Assembly (NCBI GenBank): GCA_902601545.1
Contig: CACKNR010000002.1
Span: 29,394 to 93,393, forward strand
Origin: an uncultured Pelagibacteraceae bacterium
GTDB taxonomy: Bacteria; Pseudomonadota; Alphaproteobacteria; Pelagibacterales; Pelagibacteraceae
Direction of reading: 5' to 3'
DNA length: 64,000 nt
Below are positions 19,334 to 31,763 of this stretch, one piece after another. The notes under the pieces were generated by a model. It had not been told where the DNA came from. It ran no database searches and was given only the letters and a program-made list of their open reading frames with translations. A program made the translations under genes and the position numbers. The first letter of the stretch is position 1. Every line of letters starts with the position of its first letter.

Positions 19334-20671
19334 ATGAAAATAAATTTTATCGCTTTTTTTTTTATATTTTTCTTTTTAAATAAATCGTATGCTTTGATTG
19401 AAGTTGATATTACTAGAGGAAATTTAGACCCACTACCAATCGCAGTGTCCCCTTTACACGTTGATATAAAATCTGAAAATTTTAAAGATTTAAAAATTAA
19501 AGAATTGGGTGAAAATATATCAAAAATTATAGAAAAAAACTTTAAAAGCACAGGATTATTTAATCCATTAAAAAAGGATGCTTTTGTTCAAAAACCAGAT
19601 ATAGCACATTTAAAACCTAGATTCGAAGATTGGAGACTTATTAAGGCTCAAGCTTTAGTCACTGGAAAATTATTAATAAAAAATGAGAAACTAAAAGTAG
19701 AATTTAGGCTTTGGGATCTAACCGCAGCACAAGAAATGACAGCATTAGCATTCACGACTACACCATCTAACTGGAGAAGAGTTGCGCATATAATTTCTGA
19801 CAAAATATATGAGAGATTAACAGGTGAAGAGGGATACTTTGATACAAGAATAATTTATGTTTCAGAGAGCGGACCTAAAGAACAAAGAATAAAGAAATTA
19901 GCAATCATGGATCAAGATGGCGCAAATACAAAATATTTAACATTAGGGAATGAGCTAGTATTAACTCCTAGATTTAATCCTACTAATCAAATGGTAACTT
20001 ATATGTCTTACTTTAGAAATATGCCGAGAGTATATTTATTAGATATAGAAACAGGCACACAAGAAGTGGTTGGAAACTTTCCAGGAATGACTTTTGCTCC
20101 TAGATTTTCCCCAGATGGAAAAAAAATAATTATGAGTTTTGCAAAAGATGGAAATTCAGATATTTATACAATGGATTTAGAAACTAGAGTAGTGGAAAGA
20201 ATTACCGATCATTCTTCAATCGATACCTCTCCCTCATTTTCACCTGACGGAAAATTCGTGGCTTTCAATTCAGATAGAAGTGGACTTCAACAAATCTATG
20301 TTATGAGAAGTGACGGAAGTAATGTTAAGAGAATAACTTTTGGAAAAGGAATTTATGGAACACCTGTTTGGTCTCCCAGGGGTGATTTAATTGCATTTAC
20401 AAAAATGCATAAAGGTAAATTTTTTATCGGAGTTATGAGAATTGATGGATCTGGAGAGAGATTGCTTACCGAAAATTACTATCAAGAGGCACCATCCTGG
20501 TCACCTAATGGAAGAGTACTAGTTTTTTACAGAGAGACAAAAGCAGGCAATAAAGGAGCGGGATTTTCAGCCAAATTATGGTCGATTGACATTACTGGTT
20601 ATAATGAAAGAAAACTGCCAACAAAAACAGACGCTTCCGACCCATCTTGGTCCTCTTTATTATCTAAGTGA
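19334..20671 (+). CDS. tolB: Tol-Pal system beta-propeller protein TolB
   Basis: Repeated FSPDGK / SWSPNGR WD-like repeats; tol order. Confidence 0.95.
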   Translation: MKINFIAFFFIFFFLNKSYALIEVDITRGNLDPLPIAVSPLHVDIKSENFKDLKIKELGENISKIIEKNFKSTGLFNPLKKDAFVQKPDIAHLKPRFEDWRLIKAQALVTGKLLIKNEKLKVEFRLWDLTAAQEMTALAFTTTPSNWRRVAHIISDKIYERLTGEEGYFDTRIIYVSESGPKEQRIKKLAIMDQDGANTKYLTLGNELVLTPRFNPTNQMVTYMSYFRNMPRVYLLDIETGTQEVVGNFPGMTFAPRFSPDGKKIIMSFAKDGNSDIYTMDLETRVVERITDHSSIDTSPSFSPDGKFVAFNSDRSGLQQIYVMRSDGSNVKRITFGKGIYGTPVWSPRGDLIAFTKMHKGKFFIGVMRIDGSGERLLTENYYQEAPSWSPNGRVLVFYRETKAGNKGAGFSAKLWSIDITGYNERKLPTKTDASDPSWSSLLSK

Positions 20672-20746
20672 GGTTGAATCTTATGTAAAATATACTTGAA
20701 TAACTTTGAATAATTTGAAATAAACATTAAAAAACTAGGGGTTAAA

Positions 20747-21223
20747 ATGACATTAAACACGAATTTAAAAAACATATTATTAGTAATATTTGCAACTATT
20801 ATTCTAAGCGCATGTTCAACAGCAAAAAAATCTGCTGACATTGAAGGTGACGTTTATACTGGAAAAGAAACAGTAGAATATTTAGCATCTGGAGTTCCAG
20901 ATAGAGTATTTTTTGCTACAAACAAGTCCTCACTAACTTCAGCTTCACGAGCTACATTGAGAAAACAGGCAAACTATTTAAGAAAAAATAAAAATCTTAA
21001 CGTAACTATTGAAGGCCATGCAGACGAAAGAGGAACAAGAGAATTTAACTTAGCACTAGGCGAGCGAAGAGCTAATGCCGCTAAAGATTATTTAATGACT
21101 TATGGAATTTCAGGAAAGAGAATTTCTGTAATTAGCTATGGTAAAGAGAAACCAGTTAATCCAAAATCTTCGCCGATAGCTTGGTCGCAAAATAGAAGAT
21201 CTGTCACGGTAAAAGTAAATTAA
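20747..21223 (+). CDS. pal: Peptidoglycan-associated lipoprotein Pal
   Basis: Lipobox LSAC; OmpA-like NVTIEGHADERGTREFNLALGERRANAAKDYL. Confidence 0.97.
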   Translation: MTLNTNLKNILLVIFATIILSACSTAKKSADIEGDVYTGKETVEYLASGVPDRVFFATNKSSLTSASRATLRKQANYLRKNKNLNVTIEGHADERGTREFNLALGERRANAAKDYLMTYGISGKRISVISYGKEKPVNPKSSPIAWSQNRRSVTVKVN

Positions 21224-21247
21224 TTCAATAATTTACACAGGTAATTC

Positions 21248-21287
21248 AAAAAGACCCTTAGTCTAAAAAACTAAGGGTCTTTTTTTT
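21248..21287 (+). terminator. Rho-independent terminator after pal
   Basis: AAGACCCTTAG-TCTAAAAAA-CTAAGGGTCTTTTTTTT. Confidence 0.9.
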
Positions 21288-21313
21288 GCCATTTTGTATA
21301 AATAAGAAGAATT

Positions 21314-22273
21314 ATGATTTGCTTTAAAAATATTTTTAAAATTATTTTTATAATAAGTTATTCGTTTATATTTATCTCTTTAAATGCTGAAGAGGAAGAA
21401 ATTTACTTAAAATCTATATCAGATCAAATTCAAGTTATAACTAAAGACTTAAAGACTCTAGAAAAAGCTGTTTACCAGAAGTCAGATATTTCTTTGTCAA
21501 GCACAAATATAAATAAAACAGACGGGCTTAATGAGGATATCCTAACCAAACATCTTTTAAAATTAAATGATATAGAAGATCAATTTAGAATTTTAACCAA
21601 CAAATTTGAAGAAGTAAATTTTAAATTAGACAAGTTATCTTCTAGAGTTACAAAAATTCAATCAGATACTCAGCTAAGATTTTCTGACCTTGAAGGAAGT
21701 GGTGAAATAAAAAAAAAAGAGAACCAATCTACTTTGATGGGAAGCAGCAAACCTCAAGATTTTGGTGCTAACCCAGGTTATCAAACTTCCAATTTACCTC
21801 AGGAGCAAAGAATTAATTCAGTTGAGTCTGCTCAAACAGTAATAGCAGAACAGCCTGAAAAAAAAGAATCCTTGTTGCCTGACAAACCAGCTAATGAACA
21901 ATATGACTTTGCAGTAAGTTTTATGAAAATTGGAGATTATGAGACTGCAGAATTTGCACTGAAGGAGTTTATTGAAAAAAATAAAGATCATGATCTAGCA
22001 GGAAGTGCTCAATATTGGTACGGTGAAACTTTTAGGATACGGCAATTATATTCAGATGCAGCCACTGCGTATTTAGATGGTTATCAAAACTATCCTAAAA
22101 GTAAAAAGGCTCCCGATAATCTTTTAAAACTTGGGATAACGATGGTTCAACTTGGTGAAAAAGATCAAGGTTGTAAAATGATCTCTGGATTAAAAAAAGA
22201 ATACCCAAAAGCAAGCAAGTCTGTGCTACAAAAAGCTCAATATGAGCAAAAAAAATTCAAATGTAATTCTTAA
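21314..22273 (+). CDS. cpoB: Tol-Pal coordination protein CpoB/YbgF-like
   Basis: Signal peptide, coiled coil, TPR segment YWYGETFRIRQLYSDAATAYLDGYQNYPKSKKAPDNLLKLG; downstream of pal. Confidence 0.92.
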   Translation: MICFKNIFKIIFIISYSFIFISLNAEEEEIYLKSISDQIQVITKDLKTLEKAVYQKSDISLSSTNINKTDGLNEDILTKHLLKLNDIEDQFRILTNKFEEVNFKLDKLSSRVTKIQSDTQLRFSDLEGSGEIKKKENQSTLMGSSKPQDFGANPGYQTSNLPQEQRINSVESAQTVIAEQPEKKESLLPDKPANEQYDFAVSFMKIGDYETAEFALKEFIEKNKDHDLAGSAQYWYGETFRIRQLYSDAATAYLDGYQNYPKSKKAPDNLLKLGITMVQLGEKDQGCKMISGLKKEYPKASKSVLQKAQYEQKKFKCNS

Positions 22274-23261
22274 AAATTCTTTTAAAGATTTTGATGATCT
22301 TTCAAAATCTTATTTAAATTTTAAAGATAAGCTCGATACTTTTAAAAAGAAGTCTTATGTTGTAGCGGTATCTGGTGGTCCAGATAGTCTAGCATTAGTA
22401 GCTCTATCAAAAGCTTATAATTTTGAGAAAAAAACTAAATTTTTTTACGTGTTGGTAAATCATAATATAAGAAAAAACTCAACGACCGAAGCAAAAAAAG
22501 TAAAGAATTTATTAAAAAAAAATAAATTAAATCTAATCATACTGACTAATAAAAGAAAGATAATGAATAACGTTCAAAGCAATGCTAGAAAAATAAGATA
22601 CAAAATTCTCACTAATTTTTGCCGTAAGAAAAAAATAACGAATTTAATTACGGCTCATAATTTAGAAGATCAAGTCGAAACTTTTCTTATTCGACTCTCC
22701 AGAGGGAGTGGCTTGAAGGGATTATCGTCCATGAAAGTAAGAACTAATCTTGATAATAAAATTTGGCTTTATAGGCCTTTATTAGAAACAAAAAAGGAGA
22801 TTTTAAAAAAAATTTCAAAAAAAATTTTTGGCAATTATATTAGAGACCCCTCAAACAGAAACGAAAAATATTTAAGAACAAAAATAAGAGCTTTAAAAAA
22901 ACCCCTTTTAAAAAGTGGAATCAATTACGATCAAATAATTAAGTCGATAAATAATTTAGCTTCAAGTCAGATAGTTTTGGATAAATATTTCGAAAAAATC
23001 ACAAAGGGGAAAATTAAGAAAACCAAAAATAAGGTTTTAATTAATTTTAATAGTTTTAAAAAATACGAAGAAGAGATACAAATAAGGGTAATTAACAATT
23101 CTATTAAATTCTTGAAAGGTAATTACTATAATTCAAGATCAAGAAAAGTGATAAATCTAATCAAATCTATGTCCTCTAAAAGCTTTTTTAAAGCAACCTT
23201 AGGCGGTTGTATTTTTTATAAGCAAAAAGATCAAATTTTACTTAAAAAAGAGCAAAAATAA
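22242..23261 (+). CDS. tilS: tRNA(Ile)-lysidine synthase
   Basis: VAVSGGPDSLALVAL PP-loop; TAHNLEDQVETFLIRLSRGSGLKGL. Confidence 0.93.
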   Translation: MSKKNSNVILKNSFKDFDDLSKSYLNFKDKLDTFKKKSYVVAVSGGPDSLALVALSKAYNFEKKTKFFYVLVNHNIRKNSTTEAKKVKNLLKKNKLNLIILTNKRKIMNNVQSNARKIRYKILTNFCRKKKITNLITAHNLEDQVETFLIRLSRGSGLKGLSSMKVRTNLDNKIWLYRPLLETKKEILKKISKKIFGNYIRDPSNRNEKYLRTKIRALKKPLLKSGINYDQIIKSINNLASSQIVLDKYFEKITKGKIKKTKNKVLINFNSFKKYEEEIQIRVINNSIKFLKGNYYNSRSRKVINLIKSMSSKSFFKATLGGCIFYKQKDQILLKKEQK

Positions 23262-23360
23262 TTATTTTAAGCTAAAAAGTTCTATTTTGTCTTATTTACA
23301 GCTCATTTATAATTAAAATATACTTGTTAATTAATATTTAATGATTATCTAGAGATATAT

Positions 23361-25256
23361 ATGAATGTAAAAAATTTAGTAATGTGGGTCATCATAGTCT
23401 TACTGTCAGTAGGTCTATTTAATATGTTTCAAGATCCAAACAAGATTAACTCGAGTAAAGACAATCTTGCTTTTTCAAATTTTCTAAACGAAGTAGACGA
23501 GGGAAGAGTTGTTGAGGTTAAGATTCAAGGAAATAATATTTCTGGTATTTTAGCTAATGGTAAATCTTTTACAACTTACTCTCCTAACTATCCAAAGTTA
23601 GTAGAACGACTTTCTTCTAAGGGAGTAAGTATAGTAGCATCACCTCAGGAGGATAAAATGCCATCACTTTTAGGGATCTTACTTTCATGGTTTCCTATGC
23701 TGTTACTTATTGGTGTTTGGATATTTTTTATGCGACAGATGCAAGGTGGAAAAGGTGGCGCCATGGGATTTGGAAGATCTAAGGCTAAGTTATTAAATGA
23801 GGCTCAAGGTAAAGTAACTTTTAATGATGTTGCGGGCGTTGAGGAAGCTAAAGAGGAAGTAGAGGAAATAGTAGAATTTTTAAAAGACCCGAAAAAATTT
23901 AGTAGATTAGGAGGAAAAATTCCTAAAGGAGCTTTGTTAATCGGCCCACCAGGAACTGGAAAAACTCTTTTAGCAAAAGCGATTGCTGGAGAAGCCAATG
24001 TTCCGTTTTTTTCAATTTCAGGATCTGACTTTGTTGAAATGTTCGTTGGTGTAGGTGCATCACGAGTCAGAGATATGTTCGAGCAAGGAAAAAAACATTC
24101 ACCGTGTATAATTTTTATAGATGAGATTGATGCAGTCGGGAGAAGTAGAGGTGCTGGACTAGGTGGTGGTAACGATGAGAGAGAGCAAACTTTAAATCAA
24201 CTTCTTGTGGAGATGGACGGTTTTGATACTAACGAAGGTATCATCTTAATCGCAGCAACAAACAGACCTGATGTATTAGATCCTGCTTTATTAAGACCAG
24301 GAAGATTTGATAGGCAAGTTGTAGTTGGCAATCCTGATATTATTGGAAGAGAAGCTATTTTAAAAGTTCACGTTAAGAAGATTAATACGGGTCCAGATGT
24401 TAAATTAAGAACCATTGCAAGAGGTACTCCAGGTTTTTCAGGAGCTGATTTAGCAAATTTAATAAACGAGTCTGCGCTTTTAGCAGCAAGAAAAAATAAA
24501 AGAGTTGTAACCATGTCTGATGTTGAAGAAGCAAAAGATAAAGTTATGATGGGAGCAGAGAGAAGATCGATGGTAATGTCAGAGGATGAAAAAAAACTTA
24601 CTGCCTATCATGAAGGAGGTCACGCTATTGTAGCATTAAATGAAAAAGCATCAGATCCAATTCACAAAGCAACTATCATACCTAGAGGAAGGGCTCTAGG
24701 AATGGTAATGAGACTTCCTGAAAGAGATCAACTTTCAGTATCTAGAGAAAAAATGCATGCTGATATAGCAGTAGCAATGGGAGGTAGAATTGCCGAAGAA
24801 ATTATTTTTGGTCATGATAAGGTAACTTCTGGAGCTTCATCAGATATAGAGATGGTTACAAAAATGGCAAAAAATATGGTCACTAAATACGGAATGAGCT
24901 CTGAACTCGGAACTATTGCATACGGAGAGAATGAGGAGGAAGTTTTTTTAGGTAGATCAGTGACTAAACAACAAAATATGTCAGAAGAAACAGCAAAAAA
25001 AATTGACTTAGAAGTTAAGAAAATCGTGGATACAGGATATGAAAGAGCCAGAAAAGTTCTTACAGAAAAAATTGATGATCTACATAAGATTGCAAAAGCC
25101 TTGTTAATCTACGAAACCTTATCTGGTGACGAGATTAGAGATTTGATCATAAAAGACATCAAGCCGACAAGATCATTTAAAGAAGAAGACCATGAGGACG
25201 GAACACCTTCATCTGCCCTAGGTTCACTAGGATTAAAACCTAAACCTGCATTATAA
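23361..25256 (+). CDS. ftsH: ATP-dependent zinc metalloprotease FtsH
   Basis: [24 protein letters not shown] zinc site; AAA SRH. Confidence 0.98.
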   Translation: MNVKNLVMWVIIVLLSVGLFNMFQDPNKINSSKDNLAFSNFLNEVDEGRVVEVKIQGNNISGILANGKSFTTYSPNYPKLVERLSSKGVSIVASPQEDKMPSLLGILLSWFPMLLLIGVWIFFMRQMQGGKGGAMGFGRSKAKLLNEAQGKVTFNDVAGVEEAKEEVEEIVEFLKDPKKFSRLGGKIPKGALLIGPPGTGKTLLAKAIAGEANVPFFSISGSDFVEMFVGVGASRVRDMFEQGKKHSPCIIFIDEIDAVGRSRGAGLGGGNDEREQTLNQLLVEMDGFDTNEGIILIAATNRPDVLDPALLRPGRFDRQVVVGNPDIIGREAILKVHVKKINTGPDVKLRTIARGTPGFSGADLANLINESALLAARKNKRVVTMSDVEEAKDKVMMGAERRSMVMSEDEKKLTAYHEGGHAIVALNEKASDPIHKATIIPRGRALGMVMRLPERDQLSVSREKMHADIAVAMGGRIAEEIIFGHDKVTSGASSDIEMVTKMAKNMVTKYGMSSELGTIAYGENEEEVFLGRSVTKQQNMSEETAKKIDLEVKKIVDTGYERARKVLTEKIDDLHKIAKALLIYETLSGDEIRDLIIKDIKPTRSFKEEDHEDGTPSSALGSLGLKPKPAL

Positions 25257-25262
25257 AAATAC

Positions 25263-26324
25263 ATGATTAAATATTACACACGTGCGTGTAATTTTTATTA
25301 TGGTAAAGAGGCCCAGCTTCAAATTAAAAAAAAAATTGCCTTACCGCTTTGTGGTTACAAATTTATAGCATTTGACTCAATTGAATTATTCATAAGAACA
25401 AATAACAAAATCAATTCTAAAATAATTTTGCTCAAGAATTTGAATAAACTAAATAGGCTTGAATATAAAATAATCACAAAAGACTTACGTAAAATAACAA
25501 AAAAAAGAAAAAATTTTTTAAAAAACGTAGATTTTTCTAAGCCAATAGTCATGGGTATTTTAAATTTAACACCTGACAGTTTTTCCGATGGAGGCTTATT
25601 TAATAAAAACACAAAATCGTTTGAGCATATTTCAAATATGATAAATTCTGGAGCAGAAATAATTGATGTAGGAGGTGAGTCTACAAGACCAGGGTCAAAA
25701 ACGGTTAGTATAAATAACGAATGGAAAAGATTAAAATATGTTTTAAAAAATTTTAAAAACAAATTTTCAAAAACTTGTCTTTCTGTTGATACAAGAAAGT
25801 CCCATATTATGATAAAAGCAATAAATTGTGGGGCTAATTTAATTAATGATGTTTCAGGATTTAATTATGATAAAAAATCCATTAAAGTTTTAAAAAAAAA
25901 AAAGATTTCAAAAGTAATTCATCACATGCAAGGGACGCCAAAAACGATGCAAAATAATCCAAAATATAATAACGTACTTTTTGATATATATGACTTTTTT
26001 GAGGACAAAATCAATGATTTATCAGATAAAAATATAATTATTGATCCAGGAATAGGTTTCGGAAAAACTTTGAAACATAATTTGACTTTAATATCTAAAA
26101 TTTCTTTGTTTCATAGTTTAGGTTTTCCAATAATGATCGGTACTTCAAGAAAAAGATTTATAAACGAGATATCAAAGAAATATGATAGCAAAGAAAGAAT
26201 AGGCGGTACTATAGCCTCAGTTTTATTTCTCCTATCGCAAGGAGTTCAAATTTATAGAGTACATAATGTAAGAGAAGTAAAACAAGGAATTTCGGTATTC
26301 AGAGAAATTTTATTAAACCAATGA
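25263..26324 (+). CDS. folP: Dihydropteroate synthase
   Basis: MGILNLTPDSFSDGG...IDVGGESTRPGS. Confidence 0.95.
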   Translation: MIKYYTRACNFYYGKEAQLQIKKKIALPLCGYKFIAFDSIELFIRTNNKINSKIILLKNLNKLNRLEYKIITKDLRKITKKRKNFLKNVDFSKPIVMGILNLTPDSFSDGGLFNKNTKSFEHISNMINSGAEIIDVGGESTRPGSKTVSINNEWKRLKYVLKNFKNKFSKTCLSVDTRKSHIMIKAINCGANLINDVSGFNYDKKSIKVLKKKKISKVIHHMQGTPKTMQNNPKYNNVLFDIYDFFEDKINDLSDKNIIIDPGIGFGKTLKHNLTLISKISLFHSLGFPIMIGTSRKRFINEISKKYDSKERIGGTIASVLFLLSQGVQIYRVHNVREVKQGISVFREILLNQ

Positions 26325-27652
26325 AAAATAAATATTTTGGCACTGATGGAATCAGGGGAAGAGTTAATAGAGGAAATATAACAGGCGAAAAATTTTTCAA
26401 ATTCGGTTTGGCCTCTGGCACATATTTTAAAAATCAGAAAAAAAATAAACAAATCGCTGTAATTGCAAAAGACACAAGGTTATCTGGATATACACTAGAG
26501 CCGGCTTTAGTTTCAGGTTTAGTCTCAGGAGGTATGCATGTTTTAACACTTGGACCTTTACCAACTAATGGCCTAGCGATGTTAACAAAAAAAATGAGAG
26601 CAAATATGGGAATAATGATTACAGCTTCTCATAACCCATATTATGATAATGGATTAAAGTTGTTTGGCCCTGATGGTATGAAATTGTCTGATAAAATAGA
26701 AAAAAAAATTGAAAAATTAATTGATGCCCAGTATCAAAAACAGCTTACAGATCCTAGAAAATTAGGAAGAGTAAAAAGGCTAGAAGATGGAAACGATAGA
26801 TATATAAAAATACTCAAAAGCAATTTTCCAAAAAACTTTAATTTAAAAGGACTTAAAATTGCTTTAGATTGTGCAAATGGGGCATGCTATAAAGCTGCAC
26901 CAAAAATGTTTAAAGACCTTGGAGCTAAAGTATATTCCTTAGGAGTCAAACCAAACGGTCTAAATATAAACGATAAATGTGGCTCAACTAACCCTTATAA
27001 AATAAGAAATTTAGTAAAGAAGTTTAAAGCCCATATAGGTATTTCTTTTGATGGCGACGCAGATAGAATAATAATGTGCGATGAGAATGGTAAAATTATT
27101 GATGGAGACCAAATTATTGCGATGTTAGCCCAAAGATGGAAATCTAAAAAAATTCTAAAAGGTGGAGTTATTGGAACTTTAATGTCAAATTATGGTTTAG
27201 AAAATTTCTTAAAAGAAAAAAAGATTAAGTTTTATAGGTCAAAAGTGGGTGATAGGTATGTAAAGGAGATGATGAAGAAAAATAATTTTAATTTAGGTGG
27301 TGAACAATCTGGACATATTATTCTAGGAAAATTTGCAACTACTGGAGACGGATTAATGGTTGCTTTAGAGGTATTATTTTCATTAAGAAAAGGAAAGAGT
27401 GCTAGCAAGTTACTAAATGTATTTAGACCTGTACCTCAAATTTTAGAAAATATTAGCGTTAAAAATAAGAATATTATTAATAAGATGAGTTGTAAAAGTG
27501 CGATAAAAAAAGCAGAGTCTTTAATGTCTCGCAAAGGTAGAATATTGGTTAGAAAATCTGGAACAGAGCCAAAAATTAGAATAATGGTAGAGTCAAGTGA
27601 AAAAAAATTGATTTATAAATGTATTAACCTAATTAAAAGATCAATAAGTTAA
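26321..27652 (+). CDS. glmM: Phosphoglucosamine mutase
   Basis: YFGTDGIRGRVN...ITASHNPYYDNGLKLFGPDG...FDGDADR. Confidence 0.97.
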   Translation: MKNKYFGTDGIRGRVNRGNITGEKFFKFGLASGTYFKNQKKNKQIAVIAKDTRLSGYTLEPALVSGLVSGGMHVLTLGPLPTNGLAMLTKKMRANMGIMITASHNPYYDNGLKLFGPDGMKLSDKIEKKIEKLIDAQYQKQLTDPRKLGRVKRLEDGNDRYIKILKSNFPKNFNLKGLKIALDCANGACYKAAPKMFKDLGAKVYSLGVKPNGLNINDKCGSTNPYKIRNLVKKFKAHIGISFDGDADRIIMCDENGKIIDGDQIIAMLAQRWKSKKILKGGVIGTLMSNYGLENFLKEKKIKFYRSKVGDRYVKEMMKKNNFNLGGEQSGHIILGKFATTGDGLMVALEVLFSLRKGKSASKLLNVFRPVPQILENISVKNKNIINKMSCKSAIKKAESLMSRKGRILVRKSGTEPKIRIMVESSEKKLIYKCINLIKRSIS

Positions 27653-28465
27653 GTGATTGCTAGATCGAAAATTTTAGTTATTGCTGGCTCCGACTCTTCT
27701 GGTGGAGCTGGGATACAAGCAGATATAAAAACTATCACAGCCTTGGGAGGTTACGCGATGACCGCTATCACAGCTATTACCGCTCAAAATACGACAGGAG
27801 TTAATTCAGTAATAGCTATTAATCCGAAACAAATAGAAAAACAAATCTCTTTTACTTGCAAAGACATTAAGCCTGATGCAGTAAAGATAGGAATGCTACA
27901 CTCATCAAATGTAATCAATTCCGTTACAAAACAACTTAAAAAAATTAAATCAAACAAAATAATTCTAGATCCTGTCATGGTTTCAAAAAGCGGCACAAAA
28001 CTAATAAATAATTCTGCAATTAATACTTTAAAAAAAAAATTGATAAAACAAACTTATTTAATTACTCCAAATATTCCTGAGGCAGAAGTTTTGACAAAAA
28101 TTAAAATTAATAATCTAGATGATATGAAAAGTGCAGCTAAAATTCTTTTAAAATTAGGTACAAAAAATGTTCTGATAAAAGGGGGGCATAGAAAGTCAAA
28201 ATATGTAGAGGATTTATTATATAATAAAAAAGAAAATACTGTTTTTAGAAACAAAAAAATCTTTTCTAAAAACACACATGGTACTGGTTGCACTTTATCA
28301 AGTGCAATTACAACTTTTTTATCATGTGGAAAACCACTAAAGAAATCTTGTGAACTTGGTATTAAATATGTAAATCATGCTATAAAATATAATTTAAATT
28401 ATGGAAAAGGTCATGGTCCAATCAATCATCTTAACTCATTAATAATAAGGAGAAAATTTATCTAA
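27653..28465 (+). CDS. thiD: Hydroxymethylpyrimidine/phosphomethylpyrimidine kinase (GTG start)
   Basis: [39 protein letters not shown]. Confidence 0.95.
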   Translation: MIARSKILVIAGSDSSGGAGIQADIKTITALGGYAMTAITAITAQNTTGVNSVIAINPKQIEKQISFTCKDIKPDAVKIGMLHSSNVINSVTKQLKKIKSNKIILDPVMVSKSGTKLINNSAINTLKKKLIKQTYLITPNIPEAEVLTKIKINNLDDMKSAAKILLKLGTKNVLIKGGHRKSKYVEDLLYNKKENTVFRNKKIFSKNTHGTGCTLSSAITTFLSCGKPLKKSCELGIKYVNHAIKYNLNYGKGHGPINHLNSLIIRRKFI

Positions 28466-29757
28466 TGAAAAATGTGGTTGTGGTAGGATCTCAATGGGGT
28501 GACGAGGGAAAAGGAAAAATTGTTGACTGGTTGTCTAGTGAAGCCGATGTTGTAGTTCGTTTTCAAGGTGGTCATAATGCTGGTCACACTATAGTAATTA
28601 ACAAAAAAATATTTAAACTTAGACTTTTACCTTCTGGAATAGTTAGAAAAGGAAAGATCTCAGTTTTAGGTAATGGAGTCGTAATAGATCCTTGGGCGCT
28701 ATTAAGTGAAATAGATGAGATTAAAAAAAAGGGAGTAAACGTTACGCCTGAAAATTTTATGATTTCAGAGTCTTCATCTCTAATTTTACCATTTCACCAA
28801 GAAATGGACGAAATTAGAGAGAATGCTGCCGGAAAAGACAAAATAGGAACTACTAAAAGGGGCATTGGACCATGTTATGAGGATAAAGTTGGAAGAAGGT
28901 CTATTAGAGTTATGGATTTAAGATCAGAAAGTAATTTAAATAATAGATTAGAGAATGTTTTATTGCATCATAATGCTATAAGAAAAGGTCTTAAAAAAAA
29001 GACCTTCAAAAAAGATACTTTAAAAAAAGAGCTACTTAAGATTGCACCTAAGATACTTGAATTTGCAAAACCAATTTGGCTTAAGTTAGATGAATTTAGA
29101 AAGGAGAGAAAAAGAGTATTGTTTGAAGGAGCTCAAGGTATTTTGCTAGATGTTGATCACGGTACTTATCCATTTGTTACCTCTTCTAATACAGTTCCAG
29201 CCATGGCATCAACTGGCTCAGGCTCAGGTCCAGAAAATTTAAATTATATATTAGGTATTACTAAAGCTTATACAACAAGAGTGGGCAGCGGACCTTTTCC
29301 CACTGAATTACAAAATGATCTAGGAGAAAAACTTGGCAGGAGAGGAAAAGAGTTTGGCACAGTAACAGCAAGAAAAAGAAGATGTGGTTGGTTTGATGCT
29401 GTCTTAGTAAGGCAAACAATAAAAATTTCTGGCATCAATGGAATTGCTTTAACAAAGCTAGATGTGTTGGACGATTTTGATGAGATAAAAATGTGCGTTA
29501 AGTATATGCTAAATGATAAAGAGATAGATTATTTACCTGCAGCTTCAGAGGATCAATTTAATGTAAAACCTGTTTATAGAACGTTTAAAGGATGGAATAA
29601 GTCAACTCAAGGTATAAGAAATGTTGAGGATTTACCTGAAAATGCAAAAAAATACGTGTTTGCTCTTGAAGACTTTATAGGTGCTAAAGTTTCAAGTATT
29701 TCCACCAGTCCAGAGAGGGAAGATACAATTTTAATTGAAGATCCGTTTAAAACTTAA
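28465..29757 (+). CDS. purA: Adenylosuccinate synthetase
   Basis: [20 protein letters not shown]. Confidence 0.98.
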   Translation: MKNVVVVGSQWGDEGKGKIVDWLSSEADVVVRFQGGHNAGHTIVINKKIFKLRLLPSGIVRKGKISVLGNGVVIDPWALLSEIDEIKKKGVNVTPENFMISESSSLILPFHQEMDEIRENAAGKDKIGTTKRGIGPCYEDKVGRRSIRVMDLRSESNLNNRLENVLLHHNAIRKGLKKKTFKKDTLKKELLKIAPKILEFAKPIWLKLDEFRKERKRVLFEGAQGILLDVDHGTYPFVTSSNTVPAMASTGSGSGPENLNYILGITKAYTTRVGSGPFPTELQNDLGEKLGRRGKEFGTVTARKRRCGWFDAVLVRQTIKISGINGIALTKLDVLDDFDEIKMCVKYMLNDKEIDYLPAASEDQFNVKPVYRTFKGWNKSTQGIRNVEDLPENAKKYVFALEDFIGAKVSSISTSPEREDTILIEDPFKT

Positions 29758-30668
29758 TTTGATGGAAGTAAATTCTTTGCATTTTTTGAATTTATCATAG
29801 ATTTCTGTAATTTTTCGAATGCTTTAGTTTCAATTTGTCTTATTCTCTCTCTACTAATTTTATATTTTTTACTTAAATCCTCTAAAGTAACAGGCTCTTC
29901 TTTTAATCTTCTGGCTAAAATTATTTCTTTTTCTCTATCATTTAAAATATTCATTGCTTCTTTTAATAATGTTTTTTTATCGTTATATTCTTGTCTTTGT
30001 GACATCAATAACTCTTGATCTAAACTTTCATCAACTAGCCAGTCTTGCCATTCATCTGCTTCACCATATTTAATAGGGTCATTTAACGATTTTTCTTGTC
30101 CCATCATTCTTCTATTCATGTTAATCACCTCCTCAGAGTCAACATCTAGCCTTTTAGATATTTCGTCTACGTGTTCATCTTTTAAATCACCCTCTTGGTG
30201 AGGGGCGATCTGACTTTTAATTTTTTTTAGATTAAAAAAAAGTTTTTTTTGAGCCGTTGTAGTACCCATTTTAACTAGACTCCAAGATCTAAGAACATAT
30301 TCTTGTATAGCCGCTTTAATCCACCACATGGCATAAGTTGCGAGACGAAAACCTTTGTCCGGATCAAATTTTTTTACTGCCTGCATTAAACCTAAATTTC
30401 CTTCAGAAATTAGCTCATTTACAGGTAAGCCATATCCTCTATAACCCATTGCAATTTTCGCTACTAATCTTAAATGGCTAGTAACTAACTTATGTGCTGA
30501 TTGTAGATTCCCATTCTCTCTCCAATTTTTTGCTAACATATATTCTTCTTCAGCATCTAACATAGGAAATTTCTTAATCTGTGTTAGATATACAGACAAA
30601 CCTCCAGAGGAGGGTGAAGGTAAATTAGATATACTATTTTTATTGCTCATAGATCTAAATATATACAA
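29754..30668 (-). CDS. rpoH: RNA polymerase sigma-32 factor; start probably MSNK (about 30650)
   Basis: [64 protein letters not shown]. Confidence 0.95.
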   Translation of the reverse strand: MYIFRSMSNKNSISNLPSPSSGGLSVYLTQIKKFPMLDAEEEYMLAKNWRENGNLQSAHKLVTSHLRLVAKIAMGYRGYGLPVNELISEGNLGLMQAVKKFDPDKGFRLATYAMWWIKAAIQEYVLRSWSLVKMGTTTAQKKLFFNLKKIKSQIAPHQEGDLKDEHVDEISKRLDVDSEEVINMNRRMMGQEKSLNDPIKYGEADEWQDWLVDESLDQELLMSQRQEYNDKKTLLKEAMNILNDREKEIILARRLKEEPVTLEDLSKKYKISRERIRQIETKAFEKLQKSMINSKNAKNLLPSN

Positions 30669-30678
30669 TTTTTTTTTT

Positions 30679-31659
30679 TCAACTAGTATGATTATTTAGA
30701 AAATTAAACATTTTTTTAAAATAAATAGGTAAATTAGACTGAAATTTTACTATTTTCTTTTTGGTTGGATGAATAAATTCAATCGATTGAGCATGAAGGC
30801 ATTGACCTTTAAGATTGTTTAAATTCTGCAGAAATTCCTTATTGATTTTTTTGTATTTTCTATTTTTTTTTCCATATTGATCGTCACCTATTAATGATGC
30901 CCCTTTATAACTCAAATGAACCCTAATTTGATGGGTTCTGCCTGTTTCTAAATTACATTCAATTAAGCTTATTCGCGGCACATCTTTTATGTTGAAAACT
31001 TTTAATGTCTTGTAATTAGTCACAGCCTTTTTTCCATTAATTTCACTCACAATCATAAGTTTTCTATTTTTTTTACTTCTTGTGATCAAAGTTTTTATTT
31101 GTCCATTTAAAGGCCTAATAACTCCCCAAACTAAACACTTATAGCTTCTTTTTATTGAATGTTTGCTAAATTGTTTACTTATCTCATAGTGTGAAAAATT
31201 ATTTTTTGCTACTACTAATAAGCCACTTGTATTTTTATCTATCCTATGAACAATTCCAGGCCTTAAATCACCATTAATATTTGATAAATTATCCTTATAC
31301 TTAAATAAAAGTGCATTTACTAAAGTGTTTTTGAAATTTCCAGCACCAGGGTGGACTACCATGCCTTGTGGCTTATTTATTATCAAAATATCTTTATCTT
31401 CATAAATTATTTCTAATTTAATTTCTTTAGCAGATAAGGTTGAGACTTTTTCAAATTCAATTTTGACCAAAATTTGGTCATTATGTTTTATCTTTTTAGA
31501 AGGTGCTTTTATAATTTGGTCGTTTACCTTAACATTCTTTTTTTCAATTAGTTTTTTTATTGAAGAACGAGTAAAATTAGCCATTTTTTTAGTTAAATAT
31601 ATATCAAGCCTTTCACCGCTATGCGTACCATCTATTAAAAATTTAATTGTTTTATTCAT
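30679..31659 (-). CDS. rluD: RluD-family 23S rRNA pseudouridine synthase
   Basis: S4 domain; GIVHRIDKNTSGLLVVAKN; LETGRTHQIRVHL. Confidence 0.93.
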   Translation of the reverse strand: MNKTIKFLIDGTHSGERLDIYLTKKMANFTRSSIKKLIEKKNVKVNDQIIKAPSKKIKHNDQILVKIEFEKVSTLSAKEIKLEIIYEDKDILIINKPQGMVVHPGAGNFKNTLVNALLFKYKDNLSNINGDLRPGIVHRIDKNTSGLLVVAKNNFSHYEISKQFSKHSIKRSYKCLVWGVIRPLNGQIKTLITRSKKNRKLMIVSEINGKKAVTNYKTLKVFNIKDVPRISLIECNLETGRTHQIRVHLSYKGASLIGDDQYGKKNRKYKKINKEFLQNLNNLKGQCLHAQSIEFIHPTKKKIVKFQSNLPIYFKKMFNFLNNHTS

Positions 31660-31682
31660 AAATTAATTTAGATTAGTTTTAT

Positions 31683-31760
31683 GCGCCGGTAGCTTCAACT
31701 GGATAGAGCGCCGGATTTCGGCTCCGGAGGTTATGGGTTCGACTCCTATCCGGCGCACCA
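31683..31760 (+). tRNA. tRNA-Arg (TCG)
   Basis: GCGCCGGTAGCTTCAACTGGATAGAGCGCCGGATTTCGGCTCCGGAGG...CCGGCGCACCA; anticodon stem CCGGA/TCCGG, loop TTTCGGC. Confidence 0.92.
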
Positions 31761-31763
31761 AAA